Assembly: GCA_947258465.1 (NCBI GenBank)
Contig: CAMYIQ010000181.1
Coordinates: forward strand, 1-16,530
Origin: an uncultured Erythrobacter sp.
Lineage (GTDB): Bacteria; Pseudomonadota; Alphaproteobacteria; Sphingomonadales; Sphingomonadaceae
Reading direction: 5' to 3'
DNA: 16,530 bases
The position numbers and the translations under genes were made by a program. Below, piece by piece: positions 1 through 6,178 of the stretch (positions are counted from its first letter, which is position 1; each line of letters opens with the position of its first letter). The notes under the pieces were generated by a model. The model worked only from the letters and a program-made list of their open reading frames with translations, searched no databases and had not been told where the DNA came from.

Positions 1-118
1 CGCCTCGCGACCTGACGGGATGCGCGCGAGCGCTGAAAGCGTGTCGGTCATGCTGGCCGCCGATACCGACAGAAACGCAGCAACGTCTTTGGCGCGCATC
101 CCGTCAGGTCGCGAGGCG
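1..118. repeat. 27-bp perfect inverted repeat at window edge (arms 1-27 and 92-118)
   Basis: Bases 1-27 are the exact reverse complement of bases 92-118, separated by a 64-nt spacer; pairing stops at 28/91. Both arms lie inside the MarR coding frame. The outer arm starts exactly at base 1, as expected for a contig end produced by a fold-back read or chimeric assembly join, although a genuine inverted duplication cannot be excluded. Confidence 0.9.
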
Positions 119-264
119 AGAAGATTGAGAACCTGGGCCTGCGAGGGATTGAGACCCGATTGCCCGGCGAGTGTCCAAAGGTCCGCTCTCAATACAAACG
201 CGATGCGCTCCAACCCCTCGCGGAGCCGGACTATAAGCGGGTCAGAGTCGCTGGCGTGATCCAT
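1..264 (-). CDS. MarR-family transcriptional regulator, N-terminal part (cut by window edge)
   Basis: An open frame runs on the minus strand from ATG (complement of 262-264) to the window edge, 88 codons without a stop. It starts MDHASDSDPLIVRLREGLER and continues with an early helix pair, then a winged-helix core (about residues 36-80, including NPSQAQVLNLLASRPDG, a KDVAAFL helix and an SAASMTDTLSAL recognition helix). This is the layout of MarR-family dimeric repressors, which usually respond to small aromatic ligands or oxidants. The gene lies 24 bp downstream of the MocR-type gene on the same strand, with a 13-bp palindrome in the gap. Residues after about 79 (ARIPSGREA) are encoded by the 27-bp inverted copy of 92-118, so the end of the visible protein may be artefactual. 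The family call rests on fold-like pattern only; no ligand can be inferred. Confidence 0.6.
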   Translation of the reverse strand, partial: MDHASDSDPLIVRLREGLERIAFVLRADLWTLAGQSGLNPSQAQVLNLLASRPDGMRAKDVAAFLSVSAASMTDTLSALARIPSGREA

Positions 265-274
265 ACACCAATAA

Positions 275-287
275 TTAGGAGTCCTAA
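275..287. promoter_or_regulatory. 13-bp palindrome, candidate MarR autoregulatory operator
   Basis: TTAGGA, a single G, then TCCTAA: six-base perfect arms around one central base, located 11 bp upstream of the MarR start codon and just after the MocR stop codon. MarR repressors commonly bind short palindromes at their own promoters. The function is inferred from position only; no clear -35/-10 pair was identified. Confidence 0.4.
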
Positions 288-288
288 C

Positions 289-1758
289 TTATGAGTCAAT
301 CGTATTCTTCAACATCCTCGCGACCGATCTCAGGTCCGCCTCGCTAAGGCTGGCATACCCAAGCCGGAAGGCTTGCGGTGCGCGAGCAGCATCAAGTGCG
401 AACTTCACGCCTGGCGAAACCTCCAGTCCGATACGTGCCGCGCGTGCAGCCCAGCTTTCCGCATCTAGTCCGCAACGCAAACGCAGCCACAAGGCCAACC
501 CGCCCGCTGGCAAGTCGAAGGTGACGTTATCCCCGAGCTCGTCGCGAATGGCAGAGGCAAAAAAATCGCGGCGCTCGTTGTAAATCCGACGAGCCTTGCG
601 GGTGTGCCTGCGCAGTTCGCCATCCTCGATCAAACCGGCAAGCGCCTGTTCAAGCGGTATGTCGCCCTGCCGGTCGATAGCCTCGCGCCGATCTGCCATC
701 CGCGTCAAAATGGCTGGCGCAGCGATCGCGTACCCGACCCGGACGGCTGGCGCGAGCAGCTTGGACAGTGAGCCGAGATATACGACGCCTTCCGTGCCGG
801 CGCGGGCTGCCAGCGGCAACACTGGGCGGCCTTCGAAACGGTATTCATGATCGTAATCGTCCTCGATCAGAACCAGCCTCGTGCGACGAGCGAGTTCGAG
901 GAGCCTGAGGCGACGACCCGCGCCGAGCGTGACGGTGGTGGGGTACTGATGATGGGGCGTCACGTAGACGGCACGCAGATCCGGTTCGCGGTCGGCGAGC
1001 GCCGACAGGCGATCAACATCAATCCCGTGCGCGTCGACTGGTACGCCGAGCACCCGGGCGCCCGCGGCGCGGAATGCCGCCCAGGCCAACGGGTAGCCCG
1101 GCTCCTCGACCGCTATGGCTTGACCTGGCTCGAGTAATGCCGCCGCGGCAAGATATAGACCCATCTGACTGCCGCGGGTGATCAGGATACCATTGGCCGG
1201 AGCGGTGAGGCCTCGTTCCGCGACGAGATAGTCCGACAGGGCAGCACGCAGCCTGATGGCCCCGCGCGGATCGCCATAGCCGCCGCCACCGATAAAGGCC
1301 GGCGTTGTCAGCGCCGCCCGGAATGCTCTCGCCAACTGAGTAGCCGGCATGAGCCGCGCGTCGGGCGCGCCGTCCGTAACTCGCAGCGTAGGAGGCGCTG
1401 TCCCGCTATCCGCCGGATTGGCTGGCGATCGGGACGCCGATGTGAGTGCCTCCTGACCTGCAGGTTCGGGCAGATCATCGGCAACGAAGGTTCCTCGTGC
1501 TGGCCTCGCAACGAGCCAGCCTTGCATGGTCAGTTCCTGATAGGCCGCGTCGACCGTATTGCGATGGACCTTAAGACTGGCCGAAAGGGCGCGGGTCCCA
1601 GGAAGGCGGTCGCCGGACTTGAGCCGCCCGCGCTCGATCTCGCCAATGATCGAATAAGCGATGTCCATGAACAACGGCCGCGCGCCGTCGCCGGCCAGTT
1701 GAAGCTTGAGACGATGTGGCGACGTCAACCGGCCTATCTCCAGTCTTAAAAGCGGCAC
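289..1758 (-). CDS. MocR/PdxR-type regulator: GntR winged helix fused to class I aminotransferase-like PLP domain
   Basis: About 489 aa from GTG 1758, or 524 aa if the upstream ATG at 1863 is used. An N-terminal GntR-type winged helix (about residues 25-92; DIAYSIIGEIERGRLKSGDR, then LKVHRNTVDAAYQEL) joins via a linker to a fold-type I aminotransferase-like domain. That domain keeps GGGYGDPRG, the EDDYDHEYRF motif that orients PLP, the GSLSK lysine (about K333) and FRLGYASL. MocR regulators use PLP, or its adducts, as effector; PdxR and PtsJ control B6 synthesis or salvage genes. It diverges from an operon encoding a pyridoxal kinase, a PLP-binding protein and SHMT, so it is the likely regulator of that operon. 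The GTG start was chosen because family similarity begins at PLLRLEIGRL and because the longer frame would overlap the divergent gene. No good ribosome binding site precedes the GTG, so the start is uncertain. Confidence 0.85.
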   Translation of the reverse strand: MPLLRLEIGRLTSPHRLKLQLAGDGARPLFMDIAYSIIGEIERGRLKSGDRLPGTRALSASLKVHRNTVDAAYQELTMQGWLVARPARGTFVADDLPEPAGQEALTSASRSPANPADSGTAPPTLRVTDGAPDARLMPATQLARAFRAALTTPAFIGGGGYGDPRGAIRLRAALSDYLVAERGLTAPANGILITRGSQMGLYLAAAALLEPGQAIAVEEPGYPLAWAAFRAAGARVLGVPVDAHGIDVDRLSALADREPDLRAVYVTPHHQYPTTVTLGAGRRLRLLELARRTRLVLIEDDYDHEYRFEGRPVLPLAARAGTEGVVYLGSLSKLLAPAVRVGYAIAAPAILTRMADRREAIDRQGDIPLEQALAGLIEDGELRRHTRKARRIYNERRDFFASAIRDELGDNVTFDLPAGGLALWLRLRCGLDAESWAARAARIGLEVSPGVKFALDAARAPQAFRLGYASLSEADLRSVARMLKNTIDS

Positions 1759-1771
1759 TATCAGATAGGCC
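1731..1771. repeat. 9-bp inverted repeat flanking the MocR start codon
   Basis: GGCCTATCT at 1731-1739 and AGATAGGCC at 1763-1771 are perfect reverse complements separated by 23 bp, and the proposed GTG start (1756-1758) lies between them. It could be a binding site for the regulator itself or an mRNA hairpin that limits translation initiation. The function is inferred. Confidence 0.45.
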
Positions 1772-1807
1772 GGGTCCGGGTATGACAGCGGACAGAAGGC
1801 GCCGCAA

Positions 1808-1837
1808 GTCGGTAGGCGCCACGGTCGGAGTCCTACC
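1808..1837. promoter_or_regulatory. Candidate operator of the B6-linked operon (direct and inverted repeats)
   Basis: The short divergent gap before ATG 1841 contains GTCGG twice, 16 bp apart (1808-1812 and 1824-1828), and GGTAGG (1811-1816) facing CCTACC (1832-1837). MocR/PdxR regulators are known to bind direct repeats combined with an inverted element near the target promoter. The likely Shine-Dalgarno GGAG (1827-1830) falls inside, so the inverted arms could also mask it in mRNA. No convincing -35/-10 pair was assigned. Confidence 0.35.
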
Positions 1838-1840
1838 CCC

Positions 1841-2566
1841 ATGACGAAAGGCGCGCCTGCCACGTTGAAGACCGCTGTCGCGATTCGTCACGTTCACTTC
1901 GAGGACTTAGGCAGCTTTGAAGCGGTTCTGAACGCTGCCGGCTACCGGATCCACTATTACGATGTTGGGGTTCACGAGCTGTGGACACTGGACCCGCTGC
2001 TGCCCGACCTACTGGTGGTGCTAGGCGGACCGGTCGGCGTCTGCGACACCGACACCTATCCGTTCCTCGCTGATGAGCGCCAACTGCTCGAAGTACGCCT
2101 GGCCGAGAACCGTCCGACTCTTGGTATCTGCCTGGGCGCGCAGCAGATCGCCGCGACCCTGGGTGCCGCCGTCGCGCCAAGCGGCGTCAAGGAGATCGGG
2201 TTTTCTGAGCTGCAATTGACGCAAGCCGGACGGGATGGACCGTTGCGGCATCTGCAAGGCGCTTCCGTACTGCATTGGCATGGTGACGCGTTCCAGATTC
2301 CACCGGGCGCCGACAACCTTGCGACGACCGCGTTATGCGCCACCCAAGGGTTCGCAATCGGCCGCAACATTCTTGCGCTGCAGTTTCATCCCGAAGTCGA
2401 TGCCACCGCCGGCATTGAACGCTGGCTGATCGGTCATGCCGCAGAGCTCGCTGCCTCAGGCATCGATCCGCGCGCTTTGCGCGATGCGGCTGCGAAGGCC
2501 GGCGTCGGCCTGCGCGATGCAGCGCGTCGCGCACTCGCCGAATGGCTCGAAGGACTGACATCGTGA
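1841..2566 (+). CDS. Class I glutamine amidotransferase-like protein (GMP-synthase-type GATase domain)
   Basis: 241 aa, a stand-alone triad GATase. The nucleophile elbow GICLGAQQIAATLG gives Cys97, and QFHPEVDA gives His183 and Glu185, completing the Cys-His-Glu triad; an oxyanion-hole-like LGGPVGV precedes at about 61-67. Such proteins release ammonia from glutamine or hydrolyse gamma-glutamyl bonds. No synthetase partner domain is present in the protein or next to it, so a stand-alone amidohydrolase or gamma-glutamyl hydrolase role is as likely as ammonia donation. The C-terminal 40 residues are Ala-rich and helical. It is the first gene of the plus-strand operon; its TGA overlaps the next ATG by one base. 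GGAG sits 10 nt upstream of the start. The family is clear, the substrate unknown. Confidence 0.85.
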   Translation: MTKGAPATLKTAVAIRHVHFEDLGSFEAVLNAAGYRIHYYDVGVHELWTLDPLLPDLLVVLGGPVGVCDTDTYPFLADERQLLEVRLAENRPTLGICLGAQQIAATLGAAVAPSGVKEIGFSELQLTQAGRDGPLRHLQGASVLHWHGDAFQIPPGADNLATTALCATQGFAIGRNILALQFHPEVDATAGIERWLIGHAAELAASGIDPRALRDAAAKAGVGLRDAARRALAEWLEGLTS

Positions 2567-3810
2567 TGACGCCGATCGACGATAAATTGCGCGAGGCGAT
2601 CGCCCAGGAAGCCCGTCGACAGCACGACCATATCGAGCTGATCGCGTCGGAGAATATCGTCAGCATGGCGGTGTGTGCGACGCAGGGCTCCATACTGACC
2701 AACAAGTATGCGGAGGGCTATCCAGGGCGGCGCTACTACGGCGGCTGCGAGGCGGTGGACATCGTCGAGCAGCTCGCGATCGATCGGGCATGCCGCCTTT
2801 TCGGCGCTGAGCATGCAAATGTGCAGCCCCACTCAGGCGCCAATGCGAATATCGCAGTGCTGTTTGCGCTTCTGGAGCCGGGTGACCGGATCATGGGGCT
2901 CGACCTCGCCTGTGGCGGTCACCTCACCCATGGATCCCCGGTGAGCCTCTCAGGACGGTGGTTCGCCGTGTCCTCCTATGTCGTGCGACGCAGTGACGAA
3001 ATCATCGACTATGACGACCTCGAGCTGCGTGCGCTGGAGACTAGACCCCGCCTGATCTTTGCAGGGGGTTCGGCCTATCCGCGGCGTATCGATTTCGCGC
3101 GGATGCGCTCGATCGCTGACAAGGTCGGCGCCTGGCTAGTCGCCGACGTCGCGCATTACGCCGGTTTGATCGTGGCGGGCCTGTACCCCAATCCCTTGCC
3201 GCACGCTCATGTGGTCACGTCGACGACCCACAAGACGTTGCGCGGTCCGCGCGGCGGGCTGATCCTTACCAACGATCCCGCACTCGCCAAGAAGATCGAC
3301 AAAGCGGTATTTCCCGGCACGCAGGGCGGCCCGCTGATGCATGTCATCGCGGCAAAGGCGCAGGCCTTTCATGAAGCTTTGCAACCGGCGTTTCGCACCT
3401 ACGGCGAAACGGTCGTCGCTAATGCGCAGGCCCTCTGCGAAACATTGGCGGAGGGGGGCCTTCGTCTCGTCACTGGCGGGACTGACTGCCATCTACTGCT
3501 GGTGGATCTCCGGCCATTCGGCATAACGGGCAAGGCCGCAGTCGAGGAACTTGAGCGGTTTTACCTGACGGCTAACAAGAACGCGGTGCCGTTCGACACG
3601 CTGTCGCCGATGGTGACTTCTGGCATCCGCCTAGGCACGCCGGCGGGAACGACGCGTGGCTTCGACGAAGCCGCGTTTCGCGAGGTGGGAAGTCTAATCC
3701 TCGACGTACTTGAGGGATTGCGTGGCGGAACAACCGACGAAGCCGTGATCCGCCAACGCGTTGGCGCGCTTACCGACGCCTTTCCGGTCGGGAAGCCCCG
3801 CCGTGACTGA
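2566..3810 (+). CDS. glyA: Serine hydroxymethyltransferase paralogue (SHMT family, PLP-dependent)
   Basis: 414 aa from ATG 2566 (TGATG overlap with the upstream gene; AAGGA at 2550-2554). Family enzymes interconvert serine plus THF with glycine plus 5,10-methylene-THF, and also cleave or form other beta-hydroxy amino acids. Landmarks are present: LIASEN (26-30), NKYAEGYPGRRYYGG (46-60, with the Tyr and Glu catalytic residues), QPHSGANANIAV, ADVAH (Asp194, His197), THKTLRGPRGG with PLP lysine K223, and SGIRLGTPAGTTRGF with the carboxylate-binding Arg355. It departs from typical housekeeping copies: SENIVSMAV instead of SENFVS/SENYTS, VAHYAG instead of MAHFAG/MAHVAG, GGTDCHL instead of GGTDNHL, and AYPRRID. 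A dedicated catabolic SHMT (serine, alpha-methylserine or another beta-hydroxy amino acid) is plausible. The locus placement with B6 genes, not folate genes, supports a specialised paralogue. Confidence 0.9.
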   Translation: MTPIDDKLREAIAQEARRQHDHIELIASENIVSMAVCATQGSILTNKYAEGYPGRRYYGGCEAVDIVEQLAIDRACRLFGAEHANVQPHSGANANIAVLFALLEPGDRIMGLDLACGGHLTHGSPVSLSGRWFAVSSYVVRRSDEIIDYDDLELRALETRPRLIFAGGSAYPRRIDFARMRSIADKVGAWLVADVAHYAGLIVAGLYPNPLPHAHVVTSTTHKTLRGPRGGLILTNDPALAKKIDKAVFPGTQGGPLMHVIAAKAQAFHEALQPAFRTYGETVVANAQALCETLAEGGLRLVTGGTDCHLLLVDLRPFGITGKAAVEELERFYLTANKNAVPFDTLSPMVTSGIRLGTPAGTTRGFDEAAFREVGSLILDVLEGLRGGTTDEAVIRQRVGALTDAFPVGKPRRD

Positions 3811-4537
3811 GATCGCGTCCAATCTCGCTGCAGTTCGCTCAAGCATTGCCGAGGCGACGGAGCTTTCCGGCAGGCCCGCTGGCGTCGTCCGTTTTGTCCT
3901 TGTCACGAAAACCGTCGACGCCGAACGGGTGCGAGAGGCGATCCGCGCCGGCGCCGCCGATCTCGGCGAGAACAAGGTGCAGGAAGGGCGCTGCAAAGCG
4001 GAAGCCTTGGCTGACCCAGCGGTACGCTGGTCGATGATCGGTCATCTTCAGAGCAACAAGGTCAAGGATGTCCTGCGCTTTGCAAGCGAGGTGCAGTCGC
4101 TCGATCGACTATCGCTGGCGACGGCGCTGGAGAAGCGGCTGCAACATCTAGGGCGTCCGCTCGACGTGCTGGTGCAGGTCAACACATCGGGCGAACCGAG
4201 CAAATTCGGGGTCTCTCCAGAGAGCGTGCCGGGATTTCTGCGCGAGCTTTCCAGCTTTGACGCACTTCGCCCCAAAGGCTTCATGACTCTAGCGACCTTC
4301 ACGCGCGACGAGGCCGAGGTGCGCCGTTGCTTCCGGGTGCTGCGGGGTATCCGCGACCGGGCGCTCGACGATGCACCGCAAGGCGCCGCCCTCGGCGAAC
4401 TGTCGATGGGGATGTCGGGTGATTACCGTTGGGCGGTCGAGGAAGGGGCGACAATCGTCCGCGTCGGCCAGGCTGTGTTTGGCGCCCGGCCGCTGCCCGA
4501 TTCCCATTACTGGCCCGGCGTGGCGGGAACGCGCTGA
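3803..4537 (+). CDS. YggS/PROSC-type PLP homeostasis protein
   Basis: 244 aa from GTG 3803, which overlaps the upstream SHMT stop by 8 bp and is preceded by GGGAAG; the next upstream ATG lies deep in the SHMT gene. YggS/PROSC proteins are single-domain TIM barrels resembling the alanine racemase N-terminal domain. They bind PLP without known catalysis and buffer or deliver it to apoenzymes. The PLP lysine is K36 in LVTKTVDAERV, followed by GAADLGENKVQEG, the WSMIGHLQSNKVKDVL phosphate region, KGFMTLA, and SMGMSGDY near the C-terminus, all diagnostic. Position between the PLP enzyme SHMT and the pyridoxal kinase suggests a local PLP supply or handling role. A housekeeping yggS usually sits beside proC or pilT, so this is probably a second copy (inference; the genome is not visible). 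Confidence 0.92.
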   Translation: MTEIASNLAAVRSSIAEATELSGRPAGVVRFVLVTKTVDAERVREAIRAGAADLGENKVQEGRCKAEALADPAVRWSMIGHLQSNKVKDVLRFASEVQSLDRLSLATALEKRLQHLGRPLDVLVQVNTSGEPSKFGVSPESVPGFLRELSSFDALRPKGFMTLATFTRDEAEVRRCFRVLRGIRDRALDDAPQGAALGELSMGMSGDYRWAVEEGATIVRVGQAVFGARPLPDSHYWPGVAGTR

Positions 4538-5358
4538 TGCTGGTCATCTCGATCCAGAGCCAGGTCGTGCACGGACATGTCGGTAACAGCGCTGCGGTCT
4601 ATCCGATGCAGGCCGAGGGCGTCGCCGTTGCTGCCGTACCGACCGCGCTGCTGTCCAATCATCCGCACTATCCAACCATGCGCGGCACTATCCTCCAGCC
4701 TGAGCTGGTGGGAGATCTGCTGCAAGGCGTCGAGGAACGGGGTCTCGTAGAAGAGGCGTCGATCCTCCTCACCGGCTATCTCGGCTCGCCGGGCATCGCC
4801 GAGCGCGTGGCGCAATTCGCCGAGCGTGCCCAGCGTATCAATCCGGAGCTTCGCTACGTGTGCGATCCCGTTATGGGCGACGACGATCTCGGCGTGTTTG
4901 TCGCTGATGGCATGGCCGAACTGTTCCGTGATCGGCTCGTGCCGCTCGCCTGGATCATCACGCCCAACCAGTTCGAACTCGAATTGCTGACGAAGCGCGC
5001 CGCTCGAGACGCGGCCGGGCTCGTTGATGCGAGCTTGGTGATCGCCGCGCGGGGCTGCCCGATCGTGATAGCGACCGGCTGTACGCTGGCCGACACCCCG
5101 GCGGACATGGTCGAGACCGTGCTGTCTGAAGCCGGAGTGCTGACTCGCATCGCGACGCCCCGGCTACCCATCCGCCCCTGCGGCACTGGCGATCTACTGA
5201 GCGGGCTACTCGCGGCGCACGTCGCAAAGGGCGAGCCGCCCGCGCGCGCGCTTCGCCTCGCCGTTGGGCGAACCCACACGATCCTTGAGCGCACGATGGC
5301 ACGCGGCGCCGAGGAGATGACGATCATTGGCATGCACAAAGAAGGAGATCCGCAATGA
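4537..5358 (+). CDS. pdxY: Pyridoxal kinase (PdxY-type, ribokinase superfamily)
   Basis: 273 aa. It phosphorylates pyridoxal, and often pyridoxine or pyridoxamine, with ATP to supply PLP by salvage. It matches PdxY throughout: ISIQSQVVHGHVGNSAAVYP at the N-terminus (substrate pocket), SNHPHY (40-45), LLTGYLGS (78-84), YVCDPVMGDD (107-116), ITPNQFELELL (141-151), and the anion-hole/catalytic loop CGTGDLLSGLLAAH with base Asp219. The ATG overlaps the preceding TGA by one base, and the gene ends in an ATGA overlap with the next gene, so it is translationally coupled on both sides. E. coli PdxY is 287 aa, so the length is normal for the family. Presence of a kinase inside a metabolic operon under a MocR-type regulator echoes the PtsJ-PdxK pairing of Salmonella. 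Confidence 0.93.
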   Translation: MLVISIQSQVVHGHVGNSAAVYPMQAEGVAVAAVPTALLSNHPHYPTMRGTILQPELVGDLLQGVEERGLVEEASILLTGYLGSPGIAERVAQFAERAQRINPELRYVCDPVMGDDDLGVFVADGMAELFRDRLVPLAWIITPNQFELELLTKRAARDAAGLVDASLVIAARGCPIVIATGCTLADTPADMVETVLSEAGVLTRIATPRLPIRPCGTGDLLSGLLAAHVAKGEPPARALRLAVGRTHTILERTMARGAEEMTIIGMHKEGDPQ

Positions 5359-6134
5359 CCACGATGACAGCGACCAAGGACGAGCTGGTGCGGCTCGCCG
5401 AAAACCGGATGAAGACCGCAATCGCGGAAAACACCTGGACCGACCGCCAGAAGCTAGCGCTGACCTGTCGCATCCTGTTCGAAGGCGGGCACGATTCAGG
5501 TCTGGCCGGCCAGATCACGTGCCGCGCTGAAGAACCGGGGACATATTTCACCCAGCGTCTCGGTCTGGGGTTCGACGAGATCAGCGCCCAGAACCTGCTT
5601 CTCGTCGATGAAGATCTCAACGTTCTCGAAGGCGGCGGGATGGCCAACCCCGCTAACCGATTCCATAGCTGGCTCTACCGCGCGCGGCCCGACGTCAACT
5701 GCATCATCCATACGCACCCGCTCCATATCGCTGCGCTTTCGACGCTTGAGGTGCCATTGGTGGTGTCGCACATGGACCTATGTCCACTGTACGGCGACGT
5801 CGCCTTCCTCGAGAAGTGGCCGGGAGTGCCCGTCGGTAATGAGGAAGGCGAGATCATCGCCGAAGCGATCGGTGACAAGAAGGCCATCCTCCTTTCGCAT
5901 CACGGGCAACTGATTGCCGGCGCCACAATCGAAGAAGCTTGCGTCTTGGCGATGCTGATCGAGCGGGCGGCCAAGATGCAGCTGCTGGCGATGGCGGCCG
6001 GCGAGATAAAGTTGATCCCGGAAAATCTGGCGCGCGAAGCGCACGATTGGATCTCCAAGCCGAAGCGCCACAGCGCAGCCTTCGACTATTACTCCCGGCG
6101 CGTCCTGGGTCGCCACAACGACTGCCTGCTCTGA
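5355..6134 (+). CDS. Class II aldolase/adducin-domain protein, substrate unknown
   Basis: 259 aa. The class II aldolase/adducin fold holds zinc or manganese through three histidines; here HTHP (H119, H121) and SHHG (H183) are present, with a downstream IEEA(C)VLAMLIERAAKMQL helix. The position equivalent to the FucA catalytic glutamate (Glu73, SSEWRFH in FucA versus PANRFH here) is Ala100, so retro-aldol chemistry by the FucA/RhaD mechanism is doubtful. Members without that Glu include decarboxylases and uncharacterised 'aldolases'. AAGGAGATC lies 7 nt before the ATG, a strong ribosome binding site, and the ATGA overlap couples it to pdxY. It probably acts on a carboxylated or hydroxylated intermediate of the operon's pathway; a lyase or decarboxylase role is an inference. 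Confidence 0.8.
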   Translation: MTTMTATKDELVRLAENRMKTAIAENTWTDRQKLALTCRILFEGGHDSGLAGQITCRAEEPGTYFTQRLGLGFDEISAQNLLLVDEDLNVLEGGGMANPANRFHSWLYRARPDVNCIIHTHPLHIAALSTLEVPLVVSHMDLCPLYGDVAFLEKWPGVPVGNEEGEIIAEAIGDKKAILLSHHGQLIAGATIEEACVLAMLIERAAKMQLLAMAAGEIKLIPENLAREAHDWISKPKRHSAAFDYYSRRVLGRHNDCLL

Positions 6135-6178
6135 GCTGCCGAGCTCAACCCCCGCTTACTTATTGCAAAGGACTTCAT

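Noticed and set aside
847..1137. Plus-strand open frame inside the MocR gene
   Set aside because: A mirror of GC-rich codon bias on the opposite strand of a well-supported gene.
4429..4536. N-terminal extension of PdxY
   Set aside because: It lies within yggS in another frame; PdxY similarity begins at the ATG at 4537.
5355..6134. Reading the locus as a vitamin B6 degradation pathway, with the class II aldolase-fold protein as the pyridine dicarboxylate decarboxylase
   Set aside because: None of the expected pyridoxal oxidase, dehydrogenase, lactonase or ring-opening oxygenase genes is present; the idea remains only a possibility.
6132..6147. Small hairpin TGAGCT-GCCG-AGCTCA over the aldolase-like stop codon
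   Set aside because: Only 6 bp with no U-tract; too weak to call a terminator.
5939..6178. N-terminal extension of the DHDPS-like protein
   Set aside because: It overlaps the class II aldolase gene out of frame, is Arg-rich and lacks similarity; ATG 6179 has a good ribosome binding site and matches the family N-terminus.
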